NCBI RefSeq assembly: GCF_900104625.1
Contig: NZ_FNVZ01000005.1
Location: forward strand, 930,001-994,000
Reading direction: 5' to 3'
Origin: Leptotrichia massiliensis
GTDB taxonomy: Bacteria > Fusobacteriota > Fusobacteriia > Fusobacteriales > Leptotrichiaceae
Length of the DNA stretch: 64,000 nt
A model generated the notes under the pieces. That model did no database searches and was not told where the DNA came from. It saw nothing but the letters and a program-made list of their open reading frames with translations. The number at the start of each line of letters is the position of its first letter. Position 1 is the first letter of the stretch. Made by a program: the position numbers and the translations under genes. Positions 37,911 through 50,300 of the stretch are shown here, piece by piece.

Positions 37911-40900
37911 CTAGTAAATAGCTCTAAATCCTATTCCTGCTCTTACGTTATTTCCTTTAGTGTCATATCCTCCATTTACTGTAACTCCGAATCTTGTGTT
38001 ATCCACTCCAATATTTAAGTCAAACTTACCATTCCCTCGTCTATCCTCTTTTTCTCCTCTGATTCCAAACCAGTCTGCTGTCGTATATCTTACTCTTCCC
38101 TTATTGTTCACATCTCCAACTTTTCCTAGCTCATTTTCATACGCAGCTGTTACTCCTACTGTTAAGTTTGTTCTTACTGCAAGTGGCTGTACATATCTGA
38201 ATTCCATTCCAACTTCAGGTTTAACTGAGAAATAGTCGTTTCCTTTTACTTCCAGTCTCATTTCCCCTCTATCTTCTTTGATGTCATTGAATTTACCATA
38301 TTCCATCTTCAACGCTCCATATGGACGTAAATGTGTTCTTTCACTCATTCTAATGTCATATCCTAAATCTGTTTTAAGTGCTGCACCATAAGAATGATAG
38401 TCTGATTTAGCCTGGAACACTTCATCTACAACCAAGTATCTACGTTTCATTGCATTAATACCTACAAATGCATCTCCACCAATTGTCCATTGCAATGCTC
38501 CATTATGGTCTCCTTTTGGTGACATAGTTTTAAATACTCCTGCTTTAAGTATTGTCTGATCTTCTCTTGAGCTTCCAATATCCTTGAACTTAAATCTATT
38601 TGTTACTGCTCCTGCATACCATCCGCTTGAGTTACCCATCTTAATCTTTTCATCTTCATGAACATAAGCTACACCATAGGCATTGCTTGTATAGTTGATG
38701 ATTCCTGCTGTATCAGTGTTGTATTCATCTCTCATACCAAACACTTTAATCTTGTTGTTTTGTTTAGATGGATTTCTCCAGTTGTGTTTTAAGTATTTAA
38801 ACTCTTTGTCAAGTAAGTTTCCTGTAGCATTAATTCTTTGCTGTAAGTTTCCATACTGATGTCCCATCATTTCATCAAATGCTTGATACAACAATACTTC
38901 TTCGTTGTTTCCAATTCCATTCAGTTTTGTAAATATTAACCTTTCCCTAGTTCCTAAATCTTTTACTCCATATCTTTGCTCCAATCCATCTGCAAAGTTA
39001 TATGTGTCTAAACTGTTTATTGGTGTTGCTTTTCTTCCAGCCCATTCTGTGTACGGCACTTTTGCCATGTATAGGCTTGTTATTGAACCATCATTTGGAT
39101 CCAGTGTTGGAGTTGCAATCCATCCTATTGATCCTGAATACACATTCCATTTAATGTTTGGATTACTTAGCATTGCTGTTTTATACGGATTTATTATATT
39201 AGGGTCATTTACTAATATATATTTACTGTTTGTTGATTCAGCTGCCTCATTACCAATGATTAAGTCTGCTTCACTTGTCAAGTTTTGCAATCCATCTATT
39301 GATCTTGTGTAATTAACTCCTGATGTATTTACATATAGACCAATACTTGAAGCTGATACTGATATTGGATTTCTTCCTGTCGTATTTACAACTGTCGGTA
39401 TTTGTGGTACTCCATTTACAGTGATTGTAGCAGTCTGAGCTCCTGCAGGTGCATCAATTGCTACTCCTCCTATTCCTTTTCCTGTGTCAGGAACTGTAAA
39501 TTCATATATTAGTTTACCATCTGTCTCACTGTTATTTGTTTTAGAAACACCATTTACTGTTATAGTTCCGTAGTTTTCTACTATTCCTCCTTTTAAGTAG
39601 ACTCCTACACCGTTCTTGGCATTTATATTAATTGATGCTCCAGGATTATTTATCAGTTTAGAATCTTTTCCTAGATATACTCCAACCGTATTCGTATAAG
39701 TTCCTGAACCTGTTGTAATATTTTTGTTATTTATTGCTGTCGCTCCATTGTCAGCATAAATACCTGTTGTGTTGCTTTCGTTCAAGAAAATATCCCCATC
39801 ATTTGTTGCAGTACTTCCTGCTCCACTTGCATACATTCCTATACTGTATTTACCATTTACATTAATTGTTCCCTTGTTCACAATGTTTCCTGTATCAATC
39901 GTATCATATCCTGCTCCCATACCTATTGAGTAAAGGCTACTTGTAACATCAGATGGTCCTACAGTGATTGTTGCATTATTTGTTGCAGTTCCTCCTTTAA
40001 TACTGTAAATTGCCACACTTCCTTTTCCGCTTGAAAGGTCAATATTTCCATTATTTGTTACTGTACCTGCTGAATAGATTCCATAGTTCTGTTCTCCAGT
40101 AGAAGTTATGTTTGTAAAGTTTGTTACTGTACCTGCTTTATCATTTGAATACATGTACACATTGTTGTCTCCAAGTCCTACATTTGAAATACTTGAAGTT
40201 ATTGTGTTTCCAGTTCCAACGTTTACAAATCCAAATGAATTATTTCCAATGTTAAATGATGTACCACTATTTGTAACTGTTTGTCCACTTCCTACTGTAT
40301 AAACTCCAACTGCCTCATCAGTTCCAGTTGTAATTGTTCCTCCTGTCAGATTAACATTTCCACTTTGAGAATAAATTCCAATTGCTGCATTTCCTATCTT
40401 CAAGTCACCTGAATTTTCTACAGCATGTCCATATATTCCAATTGTGTTGTTTCCAGACTCTATTTTACCTGTATTTTGTAATATTACAGTGTTATGATCC
40501 GTATAAAGTCCAACGTTAGGACTCGTAATTGATGCTGAATCTCCCAATGTAATTGTTCCACTGTTCTTAGCCGTGTATCCAGGCGTACCTGTTGCATACA
40601 TTGCTGTATTTCTGTCACCTGTCATTGTGATTTTACCTGTATTTTCAAGAACTGTTCCTGAAGTAAGTGCTGCATCTGGTTTGTAAGATATTGCAACTGA
40701 ATCATTCCCTGCTGATTCTATCTCTCCTGTATTTTTTATTGTTTGTGTCTTAGATCCTTCTGAATACAGTCCAGTTGAATTTGAACCTATCGTAATTTTT
40801 CCTGCATTTTCAATCAATGAATCTTCAATTCCATAAATGGCAGTTGATTTGTCACCCATTGACATTACACCTGTTGCTTTGTTATACAATTCTCCGTATT

Positions 40901-43900
40901 TAGCGTAAATTCCTGTAGATCCTGTACCACTTAAGTTAATTGTTCCTTCATTTGATAGTGTAACTTTGTTTCTTGCATACAACTTACTATCATTTTCTTG
41001 AGCCATTGCAACCTGATCAGCTTTTGTTCCTGTAATAGTCTTAGTATTCGCATTTGTTATTGATGAGTTTGAAATTTCAAGCTGATTGTATGCATCATTA
41101 GCATTATCTAGGTTTACATCCTGATTAATTGTCAATTTACTCAAATATAGCATAAATGTCTTATAGTCAGTTCCATTTATATTTGCTCCTGTAGCCTTTG
41201 AAACAGCATCTCCTGTTGTGTCAGATAAATCCATTCCAACATTTTGAGCAATAAATAGTCTTGAACCTTTATTCATATTCAATGTTAAATTTCCTAAAGT
41301 TGTCTTTGTCCCATCTCCAAAGTTATTCTTTGCCCATCCTTGAATTTGAGATTTTCCAAAGTCTCCACCATTTCCTACATAGTAGAATGCGTTACCTCTC
41401 TCATTAGGTGTTGTTCCTCCTTCAATAGTGGCAGTCATAGCACCGTCTATTGAAACTTTTCCTGAACCATCTTGTCCTAGATAGAATAACAATGATTTTT
41501 GTCCTGTAGTTGAAGTCCCTGTACCTTTTAAAGTTATTTTACCTTTGTCAGCATCATAGTTTACTGCACCCTCATAGGCTTTTACATTATGATCTCCAAC
41601 TTCAAGTTCAGCTCCTTCTCCAGAGTACAACCCTATTGATTCTGCACCTTTTACATCAGCAACTACATTTACATTACCTGTAGGACTACTTAGAAGTTTT
41701 GAATTTTTACCTACAACAATACCATAAGAACCCTTCTTAATTTTAGTTTTACCATCAGAAGCTAGATATTCATAAACTCCAGCAGATCCACCTGCACCAT
41801 CATTTACTGTTACAGTTCCAGCTTTTGTAGTCGTTACAACAGCATTATTTGCAGCCGTATTATCTCCTATTATCAATCCTGTAACTCCATTTCCAGTAGC
41901 AGTAGTAGTTCCTCCATAGTTCAATGTACCGTTTGTAATAAGGACACCTGTTGAGTTGTCTCCTTCTACACTTATATCACTTGTCGCTGCAAGTGTTCCT
42001 GATGGATTTCCAGTTCCTTTTGTCATGTACACACCAACATTAGTTGCTGCTCCTGTACCTTTTAGCTCAATTTTTCCAGAATTATTAAGTGTTCCACCAG
42101 ATGTTGCCATACCGATTCCATTAATGATTGTTTTTCCGCTAGTAGTTCCTATTGTTTTATTAGCATTATTTACAACATCTGCATTTGTTCCAACCATACC
42201 TATTGAAGAATCTCCATCTAGATTGATTGTTCCATCATTTATTGCTTTTGGTGTTTCATTTGTAGCATCTGTTGTAACCGAACCTTTATCAACCCTCATA
42301 GCAATATTTTGTCTTTTTTCAGTACTGCTAACATTTATTGTTCCACTATTAGTTATATCGTCGTCTGCTTTTACAATTAAAACCATAGCTGTATTACCTT
42401 TACCACCAGACACGTTAATTGTTCCTTTATTTTCAACCTTTCCTTGATACGCTCTTATTGTAGCATTTTTTGCCGCATTAGTTTCTATTACAGCAATACC
42501 TGACGATAATGAATTTACTGGTTTATTTTTAGAATCAACTCCAGCATCACCAGTTACGTTAATTACTCCGCTTTTATCATTAATCATTGTACTGTTAGCT
42601 CCTACACGTGAAGACCATTTCATACCATAACTTGCTGTACCACCTATATTCATCTTATTTGTATTTGCTACTTCTACAAGTGAAGGTGAACCTGGTGCAT
42701 AAACTTGAATTCCTATTGATTTTTCACCACCAAAATCAATTGTTCCATTATTTGTTAATACATATTTTGTATTAACTCTCGTATCATTATTTTCATATGT
42801 TAATATCATACCGATTTTATATCCTGTGTATCCAGCTGCAGTTCTATTTATGTTAACAGTTTCATTCCCTAATAAAGGGGCAAGAGTTAATGGTGCAGAA
42901 TCTCCTTTATTTAGTCCACCAATAGTTGCAAGCGTTGTTTCAGCAGCATCTGTTATTGTTCCTGTATTAACCATTTCTCTCTTACTTCCATTTGGTCCAT
43001 AATATGTATCTGTTTGAACTTCAAATCCTACTGTCAAAGGACCTACTAAATTAACTGTTGCTTTATTGTCAAGCTTAACATCTGTATTTGCAGGTGCATT
43101 ATCCATTGTAGCTGCCCGAGAACCTCCAACTAAGAATCTTTGAGCATTATAACCTCTGTTTGCATCTCTTTCAGATTGCTGTTGAGCGTTATTAAGAGGA
43201 TTTTCTGAATTAACTGTTAAATTAGTTGTTAAATCATAATTTCCTTCTGTGTCAAAGTATGATTTCAATAAAACACTTCCTGTTGTATTCCATGAATGTC
43301 TTAATGAAGGACGACCATCTACAAGCGTTCCTCTAACAGTTCCATTAGCTAAAACAGAAACAGCATAAGTATCAAAATCATAGTTATAAGCTCCTCCACT
43401 CACACTTCTTCCACAACCTGTCATATAATTACAATAAGATCCTAATTCTATATTAAATGTAGGGGGTGCTGGTAATTCTGGCAATTCTGGTAATCCGATA
43501 ACTGGACTTGGTGGTGTAAAGCTAATTGCCTCTGGCAATGTAGGAGTAATAGCTGTTTTATCAGCTATTGTAATTGCTGATTTGTTTATACTTCTTGGAC
43601 GTATTCCAGCCCTTACTTCAAATGGTATAATTGGCTCTCTTACTGGTTTGAAACTCGCTATACCGTATCCAGCAGCTGAACCTGAAGCAAAGTTTGGTCT
43701 TCTGTTTCTACTTAACAATCCATAATTTTCACTATCTGGTGATATTGTTCTTTCATAAATATCTGAACTTCTTTCAAATATTCCTTCGTATGGATATTTT
43801 GTTTTCTTATCTCCACGTCCTTTATATGTTCCATTCCAATTATTATTAAAATAGTTTATTCCGTACTGCCAGCTACTCCAAGGTGATTTAACTACATGAT

Positions 43901-44189
43901 CTCCTTGTTCCATTAATTGAATCAGTTCAAGATTTGTATTTTTTAATAATTTATCATTCTCTTTTCGTGTTTCCCTAACCTTTTGATGCATATTTTTTAT
44001 TGAAGATGAAATCTCCAGTTTTTGATTTTCTATGCTTTTATCTGTAGTTTGTGAAAATAAATTACTTGTAATTGATACTACTCCTGTCATTAAAAATGTG
44101 ACCAATGCAGAATCTGTGTATTTAAAATCTTTTGTTTTTTTTGCAAACGCACGTAGATCTTTTTGCAAATTTCTAAGATTATTCGTCAT
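37911..44189 (-). CDS. type V autotransporter, fusobacterial N-terminal type (copy 1)
   Basis: 2092 residues from the ATG at 44189 (MTNNLRNLQKDLRAFAKK), conserved in the paralogue at 51453; a GTG at 44237 would add 16 residues. Order: long signal region with hydrophobic ALVTFLMTGVVSITSNLFS; coiled coil ending ELIQLMEQGDHVVKSPWSSW; proline-rich linker; a large passenger of short N-x-G-x-I beta-helix repeats; a C-terminal 12-strand-type barrel (last ~290 residues) ending in FRAIY with terminal aromatic. The passenger would be displayed on the cell surface for adhesion. Its only cysteines seem to be a pair in SYCNYMTGCG. The start lies behind a hairpin separating it from AAAGGAG. Confidence 0.93.
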   Translation of the reverse strand: MTNNLRNLQKDLRAFAKKTKDFKYTDSALVTFLMTGVVSITSNLFSQTTDKSIENQKLEISSSIKNMHQKVRETRKENDKLLKNTNLELIQLMEQGDHVVKSPWSSWQYGINYFNNNWNGTYKGRGDKKTKYPYEGIFERSSDIYERTISPDSENYGLLSRNRRPNFASGSAAGYGIASFKPVREPIIPFEVRAGIRPRSINKSAITIADKTAITPTLPEAISFTPPSPVIGLPELPELPAPPTFNIELGSYCNYMTGCGRSVSGGAYNYDFDTYAVSVLANGTVRGTLVDGRPSLRHSWNTTGSVLLKSYFDTEGNYDLTTNLTVNSENPLNNAQQQSERDANRGYNAQRFLVGGSRAATMDNAPANTDVKLDNKATVNLVGPLTVGFEVQTDTYYGPNGSKREMVNTGTITDAAETTLATIGGLNKGDSAPLTLAPLLGNETVNINRTAAGYTGYKIGMILTYENNDTRVNTKYVLTNNGTIDFGGEKSIGIQVYAPGSPSLVEVANTNKMNIGGTASYGMKWSSRVGANSTMINDKSGVINVTGDAGVDSKNKPVNSLSSGIAVIETNAAKNATIRAYQGKVENKGTINVSGGKGNTAMVLIVKADDDITNSGTINVSSTEKRQNIAMRVDKGSVTTDATNETPKAINDGTINLDGDSSIGMVGTNADVVNNANKTIGTTSGKTIINGIGMATSGGTLNNSGKIELKGTGAATNVGVYMTKGTGNPSGTLAATSDISVEGDNSTGVLITNGTLNYGGTTTATGNGVTGLIIGDNTAANNAVVTTTKAGTVTVNDGAGGSAGVYEYLASDGKTKIKKGSYGIVVGKNSKLLSSPTGNVNVVADVKGAESIGLYSGEGAELEVGDHNVKAYEGAVNYDADKGKITLKGTGTSTTGQKSLLFYLGQDGSGKVSIDGAMTATIEGGTTPNERGNAFYYVGNGGDFGKSQIQGWAKNNFGDGTKTTLGNLTLNMNKGSRLFIAQNVGMDLSDTTGDAVSKATGANINGTDYKTFMLYLSKLTINQDVNLDNANDAYNQLEISNSSITNANTKTITGTKADQVAMAQENDSKLYARNKVTLSNEGTINLSGTGSTGIYAKYGELYNKATGVMSMGDKSTAIYGIEDSLIENAGKITIGSNSTGLYSEGSKTQTIKNTGEIESAGNDSVAISYKPDAALTSGTVLENTGKITMTGDRNTAMYATGTPGYTAKNSGTITLGDSASITSPNVGLYTDHNTVILQNTGKIESGNNTIGIYGHAVENSGDLKIGNAAIGIYSQSGNVNLTGGTITTGTDEAVGVYTVGSGQTVTNSGTSFNIGNNSFGFVNVGTGNTITSSISNVGLGDNNVYMYSNDKAGTVTNFTNITSTGEQNYGIYSAGTVTNNGNIDLSSGKGSVAIYSIKGGTATNNATITVGPSDVTSSLYSIGMGAGYDTIDTGNIVNKGTINVNGKYSIGMYASGAGSTATNDGDIFLNESNTTGIYADNGATAINNKNITTGSGTYTNTVGVYLGKDSKLINNPGASININAKNGVGVYLKGGIVENYGTITVNGVSKTNNSETDGKLIYEFTVPDTGKGIGGVAIDAPAGAQTATITVNGVPQIPTVVNTTGRNPISVSASSIGLYVNTSGVNYTRSIDGLQNLTSEADLIIGNEAAESTNSKYILVNDPNIINPYKTAMLSNPNIKWNVYSGSIGWIATPTLDPNDGSITSLYMAKVPYTEWAGRKATPINSLDTYNFADGLEQRYGVKDLGTRERLIFTKLNGIGNNEEVLLYQAFDEMMGHQYGNLQQRINATGNLLDKEFKYLKHNWRNPSKQNNKIKVFGMRDEYNTDTAGIINYTSNAYGVAYVHEDEKIKMGNSSGWYAGAVTNRFKFKDIGSSREDQTILKAGVFKTMSPKGDHNGALQWTIGGDAFVGINAMKRRYLVVDEVFQAKSDYHSYGAALKTDLGYDIRMSERTHLRPYGALKMEYGKFNDIKEDRGEMRLEVKGNDYFSVKPEVGMEFRYVQPLAVRTNLTVGVTAAYENELGKVGDVNNKGRVRYTTADWFGIRGEKEDRRGNGKFDLNIGVDNTRFGVTVNGGYDTKGNNVRAGIGFRAIY

Positions 44190-44247
44190 CTTTTTACTTT
44201 GTATGATAAATATATAATCAATTATATAAAATATCACACTCTCCTTT
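44187..44247 (-). promoter_or_regulatory. Shine-Dalgarno separated from the start codon by a long hairpin
   Basis: AAAGGAG (44247-44241) is 51 nt before the autotransporter ATG. Nearly all of the gap (44239-44201) folds: GTGTGATA pairs with TATCATAC and, inside, TATATAAT pairs with ATTATATA around a two-base loop. Outside the hairpin 12 nt remain between GGAG and ATG. The paralogue at 51453 has GGAG directly before its ATG, so the hairpin looks inserted. Arms share ATCATAC with the hairpin at 20,289-20,312. Confidence 0.55.
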
Positions 44248-44379
44248 CTTTTATTTTTTAATTTATTTTATTTATCCTTCTATTGCTTTAAAAATAGATA
44301 GCACGTTATTTTATCAAATTTAACAAAAAAATACAATACATTTTGATAATTTTTTTATTTAAAATATTTCAAACCAAAT

Positions 44380-47300
44380 TTAATAAATTAACCGAAATCC
44401 AATTCCACCTCTTATATTTTCCCCTTTAGTATCATAACCAGCATTTACAGTAACTCCAAATTTTGTATTATCAATTCCAATGTTCAAATCAAATTTACCA
44501 TTTCCACGTCTATCTTCTTTCTCTTTTTCAAGATTATACCAGTCTGCCGTTGTATTTCTTAATCTTGCCTGATTTGAATTTTGTAATTTTCCAATTTCAT
44601 TTTCATAAGCGGCTGATACTCCTACTGATAAATTTGTTTTTACTGCAAGCGGCTGAACATACTTAAATTCTATCCCTGCTTCTGGTTTTACAGAAAAGTA
44701 GTCATTCCCTTTTACTTCCAGTTTCAGTTGTCCACTATTTTCTTTTATACCGTTAAATCTTCCATATTCCATCTTTACAGCTCCATAAGGACGTAAATGA
44801 GTTCTTTCACTCATTCTAATATCATAACTAAACTCATTTTTAATTGCTGCTCCATAAGAATGATAGCCAGATTTAGCCTCAAATACTTCATCAACAACCA
44901 AATATCTACGTTTTATATTATTAATTCCTGCAAATATATCTCCCGAAACTGTCCATTGTAATGCACCATTATGATCATTTTTAGGTGACATGGTCTTGAA
45001 AACCCCAGCTTTAAACATTGACTGATTTTCTTTTGATTTTCCCAAATCTTTAAATCTATATCTGTTAATTACAGCTCCAGCATACCATCCACTTGAATTT
45101 CCCATTTTAATTTTTTCATTTTCATGAACATAGGCTACACCATAAGCATTATTTGTATAATCAACAATTCCAGCTGTGTCTGTATTGTATTCATTTCTTG
45201 AGCTAAATAATTTAATTTTATTATTTTGCTTACTTGGGTTTCTCCACTCATTTTTTAGATATGAAAATTCTTTATCCAAAACATTTCCCGTAGCATTGAT
45301 TCTTTGTTGTAAACTACCATATTGATGCCCTTTCATTTCATCAATGGCTTGAGCCATTATATGTCCTTCACCTTTTCCAAGGTCATTTAATTTCTGGAAT
45401 ATTTCATTTTCACGTGTCCCAATTCCCTCAGCACCATATCTTTGTTCCAAACCAGTTAAAAAATTATATGTGTTTTCATCTCCCTTTTGAGCTAGAGCAG
45501 TATAAGGAACTTTTACTAAATATACTTTATCAAGAAGCCCAGTTACTGGATCTTTTGTTGGCTGAGCCATCCATGTCAGACTTGATGAAGTTACATTAAG
45601 CATTGTCCCTGCTGTCACGACTCTGCTTAACGCATCATTGTATGGTGTCAATATATTATCTCCAACTTGTATAACTTTAGAAGTAGTGTATCTTGCCACT
45701 TCTGTACCAAAATACAAGTTAATATCTGAAAGTCTTCCTAAATTTTCAATACCTTGAATCGGATTTGTGTAGTTTATTCCTGATGTATCCACATACATTC
45801 CAATTGTATTTGCTTGCGATGCTGACGGATAATTCAACATTGAAGAATTCCCAACTTTTAGTGTACTTAAATCAAGTGCAGTAACTCCTGAAGGAGAAGT
45901 TACATTTACTATTGTCGGTGCGGGAGAAGATACATTTGTATCTACATTAACTATTGGAAGCACATTCCCTTTAGCATCAGTTACAGTTACTGGAGTTGCT
46001 GCAGGCGGTACTTTTATAGTTACTCCTCCCATTTCTTTCATATCGGTAGCTGTTACTACTTTTGTCGCAGGAGCGGATGTCCCCCTTCTATTTGTTAATG
46101 GATTAAGTGCATTTTCTTCAACATTTTCTGAAGATTCCTTATCAGTCCATATTCCAGCACTTTTAGTATCAGATGCCTGAATATTTATTGTTCCATAATT
46201 TTTAATATAGCTTCCGTTTGCAAGATAAATACCTTTTACTTCCTTCAGTCCAGAAACTGTTGTTTGAATCGTTCCCCAGTTTTCACCATGAGCCCCTCTG
46301 TCAAGATACATTCCAATCGTATTATTGCCTGAAAGATTTATATCTCCATAGTTCACTGCTTTTGAATTAGGCCCAACTGCATACATTCCCATTGAGTTTG
46401 CCTGACTTACTTCTATAGTTCCTTTATTTATAATAGTTCCTTGATTACTATAAGGATTTGCAGCGTGTTTATCATAATATCCTGTTGCCATTCCCACACC
46501 AAATTCCTTATTCTGCAAGTTAGTCCCACCAACTTTAATTAATCCGTGATTTGTTGCAGTTCCCCCAGTAGAATATATCGCTACATTTCCAACACCCGTC
46601 ACAAAATCAATATTTTCTGTATTTTCAATAATTCCGTTACCATAAAGTCCATAATTTCTATCTCCAGTCGAAACCAATGCAGTATTATTGAATACTTTTC
46701 CTGTATTATCATTTTGATAAATATAAATTGCATCACCTTTTAATGTTACTGGATTTGCATTTGAAGTTATCGTATTTCCTTGTCCAGCATTTACAAAGCC
46801 AAATGAATCTTTTCCTATGTTAAACTGCGATCCAGAATCTGCCGTAACAGTCTGGTCTTTTCCAACTACATATACTCCAACTGCTTGATTTTCTCCAACA
46901 TTTATAATTGATGCTGAAGTTAAATTCACATTTTCTAAAGGATTTGTTCCGCTTCCAACTGTATAAATAGCCGTTCCATTATCTCCAGTATTTATAGTTC
47001 CGCTATTAGTCACTCCATATCCATAAATTCCAATAGCATTTTTCCCTGTTGTAATTATTCCTTCGTTAATTATTTTACTGCTTCCTTTTGCATAAATTCC
47101 TACATTTGCATCAGATTGCGATGTTGCATTAGACAATGTGATTGATCCTTTATTTAAAACATTTGCGCCATTTGTCACTATTCCAAACTCTTTTGCAGAT
47201 GATGTTCCTGTGATTGTTCCAGTATTTATCAAGTCTTTTCCAGTAGAAAGCGTATAAATTCCAATTATTCCACCCGCTGTACCAGAAGCATTATTTAATT

Positions 47301-50300
47301 TTATATTGGCAGAATTTGTTATATTTACAAGATTTCCGTTTGTGTCTGTCTGGTCATAAACTATTCCCATACCTGTTTTTGAAGTATTTCCAGCATATTT
47401 ATATTCAAGTGTCCCTGTTACATTTGTCTCTCCTGAAGCAAATATTCCAACACCGTCATCTTGTGTTTCAATCACATAATCTCCACCTGTCAGGTTTACA
47501 TCCGAATTTTTAGCAAATATCCCTTTTCCTTCAATTCCAGCAGTAATGTCTGAACCAGTTCCAGAAGCCATTGCCGTTAAAATCCCGCCATTTTCAGTAC
47601 CACTTGCTGATTTCTCAGAAACTATCGCAATTCCAACTCCTTCTTTTCCTACCGTCAATTGATGGTCATTTACAACTGTTACCCGATTTCTCGCAACACC
47701 AGTATTATTTTTTGCAAAAATTGCAATTGCTTTGTCTCCCGCAACATTAATTGTTCCGTGATTTTCTATTTCAACAGTAGGCCCTGTTCCTATATCATCT
47801 GTTCCATAAGTTTGAACTGTTGCTCCTGTTCCAATCCCAGCAATTCCGACTCCAGATGTAGAAACTGTCACTGTTCCTGTTTTTTCATTCACAAGTTTAC
47901 TTCCATTTGTTCCATAAAGACCTGCTCCATTGTCTATTGTCACAGAATTTTTATTTTGTATTGTTCCATAACTTACATTTATTCCAGCAATTCCCTGTGC
48001 ACCGGTTCCTCCAGTTACATTTACTGTACCTTCATTAACAAAACCAGATGTAGCATTTGAAGGCGTTATACCTGCTGATACTTGAATACTTGTTGCAATA
48101 TTTCCCATAGAAAGACCTTGAGCTTCACCTTTTCCAACTAACCCTGTTGAGCTTATATTTCCAGTTACAGTTGTAGTATTTTTAATGGTTACCATTTCAT
48201 TTCCCATTTGTATTCCATTATACAAATCACTAGAATCATTTAAATCCACATTTGTCGCTGATACTTTTAATGTTCCATTTACAAGAATTGACTTATAAGT
48301 GGCATTTGATATCAAATTAACCTTTCCACCTGCAAATTTTGAAATTCCTGGTAACCCATTCTGATAAGTCTGTTTACTATCAGTTTTGTCATCCCATTCT
48401 AAATCTAGCCCATCAAATGATCCTAATGTAACATTGTGTCCGTGAATATTTACTGTTACATTATTTAATCCCTGATATTTACTCTTATTATCAATAGTTT
48501 TACTGTAATCAGTATTTGTTCCTGTTATTAAAATTCCATCGTGCATATCAAGCGTAGTTGCACCATTAAATTTAATTTGTCCATCTGTTGTAGCATAAAA
48601 CGGAGTCGTATTATCATGGTCGTTCTTATTATCAGCAGCCAAAGTCAGGTTATCTTTGTGAGTAATCGTTCCACCGCCGAAATTTATTGCTCCTTTATCT
48701 TTAGCCACCAATGCACCCGCAGCTCCTGTATTAATTGTGGTATTTGTTCCATACATATTAACTGTAGAGCCTTCTCCATCCGCATAAGCTCCCAAACCAT
48801 TTATTACAGTTGTTATAGCATTTTTACTTGTCCCAAAGTTTACAATTCCACCATCTTTAGCATATCCACCAACATTAGTCCATTTTAGTTTTTTAGTATC
48901 ATCATCATTTGCAGCATTTGCATCCTGAGCCGTTACATTTCCTTTTAAATTAACTTCACTTCCTGCTTTAGTATCTCCATTTACACCGCTAGCGTAAGCA
49001 ATTATAGAACCGTATCCCAATGCCTTTGTGGTTTTTTCTGCATTAACTATTCCACCTTTAGTTGCAGCATAAGCAATTGGGTAAATTTCTTCCACATCTG
49101 CTTTTCCATAAACAAATTTATGATATCTTGCCGACATTTCAACGTCTTGACCTATGTTAATTGTACTTGAAAGATTTTTTAAATTTGTTACCGTATTTGA
49201 AGACATACTGCTCAGATTGCCTGTTGCATCACTCCATTTTCCTTGTGCCAGTGCTATTATGGTTCCTGTTGCTGCTTCATTAGTGGTATCATCCACAGCA
49301 GATGTTGGTGCTGCTCCACTTACTCCATAATCAGTTAATTTAGTCTGAGTTATTTGAGTAACTTTGTTACCTCCACTATCCTGCACATCCTGTAAATTTG
49401 TGCTCATCAATACATCAACTTCTGTCCCATTTTGAGCAGCGATCATTACTCCATTCTTAGAATATTTCCCAAATTTGAAATCCGCTCCATTTATTTGCAA
49501 TGAATGGATAACATCTTGAGAAAAAGGAATATTACGAGTTCTTGCACCTGCGTCAGCTCCCAAGTCGTTTTGTGAACTTATACCCGTTCTTTGACCAGAT
49601 GCAGCCAATATTCCTACATTTTTTTCTACCCATTGATTACTGTCACTTCTAGTTCCTGTATTTCCTTGAATAGTTTGAGCAGTAGTACCTCCATTTTTAC
49701 TAAGTTCCATACCTATTTTTGCCCCTGTTTTAATTTCCCCTTGATAAATTCCTATTACAGACTTATTCCAAGCCTTTTTTTCGGGTGAAGTTTCAGCAAA
49801 AGTTTGTGTTGCAGCCCAATATGGAGCTATATCTGTAACCGTATTTGGAGCAAAAAACATTACAATATTCCCGTCTCCAGAAGATGATATCTTATTACTG
49901 TCAAAATTTATATATGGCTTCATTCCTGCCAGTGTATGCTGCGAACCATTTGTGCTGGCATTATTAGTAAGGCTGCTTGCAAATGCTCCATAATTGGCTT
50001 GATATCCTAACCCTGAATACAATGTATTTTTAGAACCTTCCAAATTATACATTCCGTGATTGTTATCTATTCCAAATGAACCTGCATTTCCAACAACAGA
50101 ATAAACTATATTATAACGAGTAGTCAAATCTGCATTTACATCTCCATTAAATTTCCCTCTGTTACGGTTAGTTAAAGTATGTGCTGTAAAACCTGTCGTC
50201 GTTTCATAATAGCTTGGATATATATTAAAAATTATGTTTTCATCAGAAAGCCCTTTTTGATTTGTAGCTTCATTTTCAATCCCTTTATCAATTATGTTTA

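Noticed and set aside
41956-42447. 163-residue open frame on the plus strand inside the autotransporter gene
   Set aside because: Opposite-strand shadow of repeated Gly/Thr/Val codons; no ribosome site, and composition is an artefact.
39400-42600. Many short repeated motifs that at first resemble a repeat array or CRISPR
   Set aside because: They are coding repeats (N-x-G-x-I type) of the autotransporter passenger, with uneven spacing and no conserved direct repeat/spacer pattern.
48541-48888. 115-residue plus-strand frame inside autotransporter copy 2
   Set aside because: Shadow frame rich in Ser/Ile/Cys without start signals.
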